From the NCBI GenBank assembly GCA_030549495.1, contig JAUIRK010000908.1, positions 682,001-746,000 of the forward strand: 64,000 bases of DNA. The letters run 5' to 3'. Below the pieces are notes generated by a model. It worked only from the letters and a program-made list of their open reading frames with translations. It made no database searches and was not told the DNA's origin. Position numbers and translations under genes: made by a program. This DNA comes from Nectonema munidae (taxonomy: Eukaryota > Nematomorpha > Nectonematoida > Nectonematidae). Positions 61,501 to 64,000 of the stretch are shown here, piece by piece (positions within the stretch are counted from its first letter, which is position 1; each line of letters opens with the position of its first letter).

Positions 61501-63180
61501 TAAAAATTCCTATAATACAATTCACTAATCATCCTTTATTGCCTCATTCAAGTAAAATAATAATAAAACAAAGTTTGTGTAGAATTGATTAATTCATATT
61601 AACGCTATATTTATCATAAAAATATTGATTTTATTTTGCCATTATTTAACCACATAACATTTACATTGTATTTTCCGTGAAAATTGATTGATTTTTACAT
61701 CAATTCAAACATGAGCAAATTTCTTTACTGTATTTTCAATGCCTATTCAGCACACTTCTTTCAATAATTTTATGCACTCAAATATTTGTGCACAGAGACA
61801 AGTATTAATTAAAGTTAAGCTGATTAAAAACAATTTTCTCTTAGATTATTTCAACGAGATCGCAAGTGTACTGATGATCAGGCTAATGTCGTATCAAGTA
61901 GATGGTGAATTTGATCCTATGCTGTAGACGCTTAGAAAACCATGTTCTTCGCATTAATGACTCCATTATATTTATCTGCGTAGCTTGAAAAGGGGACAAA
62001 TAAACCCTAATAATTATGATTATCCCTTTAATGCTAATTTTATGAGATTTTTAGTGCTTGCTTTTTCATACACTATTTTACCAAGAATATTTGTATAACG
62101 TTCTACTAATATAAGGAAAATTAACTTTAATTTTGTAAAGAGGCTTTAATTAATCTATCATAAATTTTAAATTCTTTATCTATCGTTTTCTTTATGGGAT
62201 ATGATTTAATTAATACATACCATTTGATGATTTTCTAAATTTTCATTATTTTTATAAAAGTAAAAATGAATGTTACAAATCCAAAAGAAAGTAACTAACT
62301 GAATAATACCCGAAAACTATCTAATTATCTATCCAGCTAACTAAATGAATTCTAACACATAACTATGTTCAAGAATATCATCAAAATATTTTCAATTCTC
62401 TAAAATTTTTTAATAATATATCTAATTATTTCTCACCAAATCTAAATCTAATAGCTTTTATGAAAATAGATAATATAAAATATAAAGCAATTAAATCTAC
62501 AGTGAAATTGATTTAAAACTCTCAAAACAACTCAAGGCCGAATTGCAATTAAAAAAAATTTATTTTATATTTGTAAAAACTTTACTCATGATTTTCCTTT
62601 TTTTCAAATCAAAAATAATTTTATCCTTAAATTTTTTAGAGATTATAAGCAAATGTATAGCTCAACTATGATAACTGTTATTTTTGAAAAGTTAGTTAAA
62701 CGATGTTGTCACCCCCTTCCCTCTCTCCTACATCATGTAGAAAATTTGAAGGTCTTTAATTAAAACAACAATTTTTAGTAGAATATTTGCTTAACTTTTA
62801 TTAAGCAATAAATAGTGATATCAAAATGGTGAAAACAAAAGATTGAATTAATAATATAGTTGATTTTAGAATCAGCAATTCTCTTCATCTGATCAGGGTT
62901 TTTTCAAATAAAATGAGCAAAATTACTGTCCCCCTTGTTTTACGCACAATGCATACCATTTCTTCAATTTAAATATATATAAAGTTCAAAAGGATGGCAA
63001 TACTTTGAAATTATCTAAAATAATTGGTGAATATGAATCTTTAACTTTCTTTTTGAATATAAATCGTGTAATAATAAGCGATCACTCCCAACTTCTACTT
63101 TCTGGAAAAATATTCTTTTACAAAGCGAGTGCTTTCAATTAGGTCAATTGGTCAATCAAGGTGCAATATGGGCTCTATGG
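61501..63180. other. AT-rich spacer upstream of BRSK exon a
   Basis: A search for the expected first kinase exon (Tyr-Arg-Leu ... GKGQT) on the minus strand found none. No other gene recognised. Confidence 0.4.
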
Positions 63181-63840
63181 AGTCACATTCTTTCTGATAT
63201 AAATAATGATCTACAAGTCTGTGCAATCCTTATATTGATCTAAGTAAAGCGTTTGTAAGAATCAGCTAGAACTTATTACTTAACATATGTTGAAAAATAC
63301 TTTTGTATTGAAATTGCTGTACACCTTTTCATGTCCTTGGTAAGGCCAATTCTTGAATACGCAAATATGATTTATGTGGATAGCTCTGCGAGTAATGTCA
63401 AGAAAATTGAAAAAGTTCAAAAAAACTTCACAAAAAGTTTGCCTGCTACGAGAAATTTTCCTTATTCTGAAAGAATGAAAGTTTTGAACTTAGCTTCACT
63501 TTATTATAAAATAAGAGAAATGAAATGATTACGATTTTCAACATTGTAAAGAAAAATATGATAATAAAAGAAGATGTCCTGCCTGATTTTTCAACAAGAA
63601 TTTATAGATCGCATTGCTTCAAATTTAAAGCTGAAAGTTTCCAGAACAAGTATATAACCAAACATTTCTAACACAAAGAGCTTTTGTAGATTGGAATTCT
63701 CTGCCTAGTGAAGTTATGAATTCTACTACCTTGAATGACTTTAAAAACAAACTGGATGCAGTCTAGGAGATTGTATTATTTTGCTTAATTTCAAGATGCA
63801 AACCTTATAGGCATTAGCCTCAATTTTGCTTAAATAAATA
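63140..63840 (+). mobile_element. CR1/Jockey-like LINE, 3' end
   Basis: The forward frame reads LVRPILEYANMIYVDSSASN then VKKIEKVQKNFTKSLP near 63331-63450 and MKVLNLASLYYKIREMK. After a frame change it continues with FVDWNSLPSEVMNSTTLNDF near 63690 and FKNKLDA, the standard C-terminus of CR1-like reverse transcriptases. It ends near an AAATAAATA repeat. The reverse transcriptase core upstream is too decayed to read. Confidence 0.85.
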
Positions 63841-64000
63841 CGTTTTGAGGCAAATTTTAAATCGCTTATAAAGCTTTCTTTCAGATAGAAAATACTATAT
63901 GTTGTTGTCGTTGTTAATAACGTGACTTTAAAAACTCTTAGGTCAAACTTTCCCGAACCTTAATTCCTCCTTCTTTGTTTTTTGCTGTTTAACTTATTTG
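63841..64000. other. Window edge, no feature
   Basis: AT-rich flank after the LINE 3' end; nothing recognised. Confidence 0.4.

Noticed and set aside
61501-64000. First BRSK exon
   Set aside because: No minus-strand segment coding the YRLxKTLGKGQT block with a correctly phased donor was found, so the 5' end is taken to be outside the window.

Overview
The window is eukaryotic, AT-rich and intron-rich. It looks like an arthropod chromosome, possibly a copepod; that is an inference from an arthropod-type multicopy family at 27-28 kb, the mix of CR1, RTE, hAT, piggyBac, Tigger, Helitron and tRNA-SINE elements, and the SAD-kinase sequence. No bacterial or organellar features were seen. Most of the sequence is mobile DNA, simple repeats and unrecognised AT-rich spacer.

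The main host gene lies on the minus strand from about 60.3 kb (5' side) to 21.34 kb (stop codon). It is an orthologue of the BRSK / SAD-1 / Drosophila sff kinase (LKB1-activated AMPK-related kinase). I traced 16 coding exons by hand. Every junction is GT/AG and every intron phase agrees, giving 561 codons from the end of the glycine loop to TGA. They cover the kinase domain ([15 protein letters not shown], the activation-loop Thr, CPE), the UBA domain (SLGCF), a short Ser-rich linker and the C-terminal KA1-like domain. The first exon or exons, with the start codon and GKGQT loop, lie beyond the right edge or were not found.

The introns hold most of the other features: a tRNA-Thr(AGT) gene, two tRNA-derived SINE families, CR1-like and RTE-like LINEs, three hAT elements, two piggyBac-type MITEs and a piggyBac transposase copy, a MULE-type MITE with a 9-bp target duplication, two fold-back elements, a small Helitron, and long trinucleotide arrays directly upstream of two splice acceptors.

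Left of the gene (1-21 kb) there is a hAT copy, a piggyBac copy, and from 7.3 to 13.5 kb a chain of tandem arrays with periods of about 347, 262, 49, 161, 28, 148, 200 and 69 bp. These include a 164-bp inverted repeat whose arms are identical apart from one 9-bp insertion. The 69-bp array is open for 625 codons on the minus strand, begins with a signal-peptide-like stretch, and keeps an N-X-T sequon in every unit I read; it is the best candidate for something undescribed. A Helitron cluster with head-to-tail junctions follows, then an RTE LINE split by a Tigger element, and a LINE RNase H fragment.

Right of exon a (60.3-64 kb) lie a 1.2-kb GAT/GTG microsatellite and a CR1-like LINE 3' end. 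No LTR retroelement, Polinton or viral copy was recognised.
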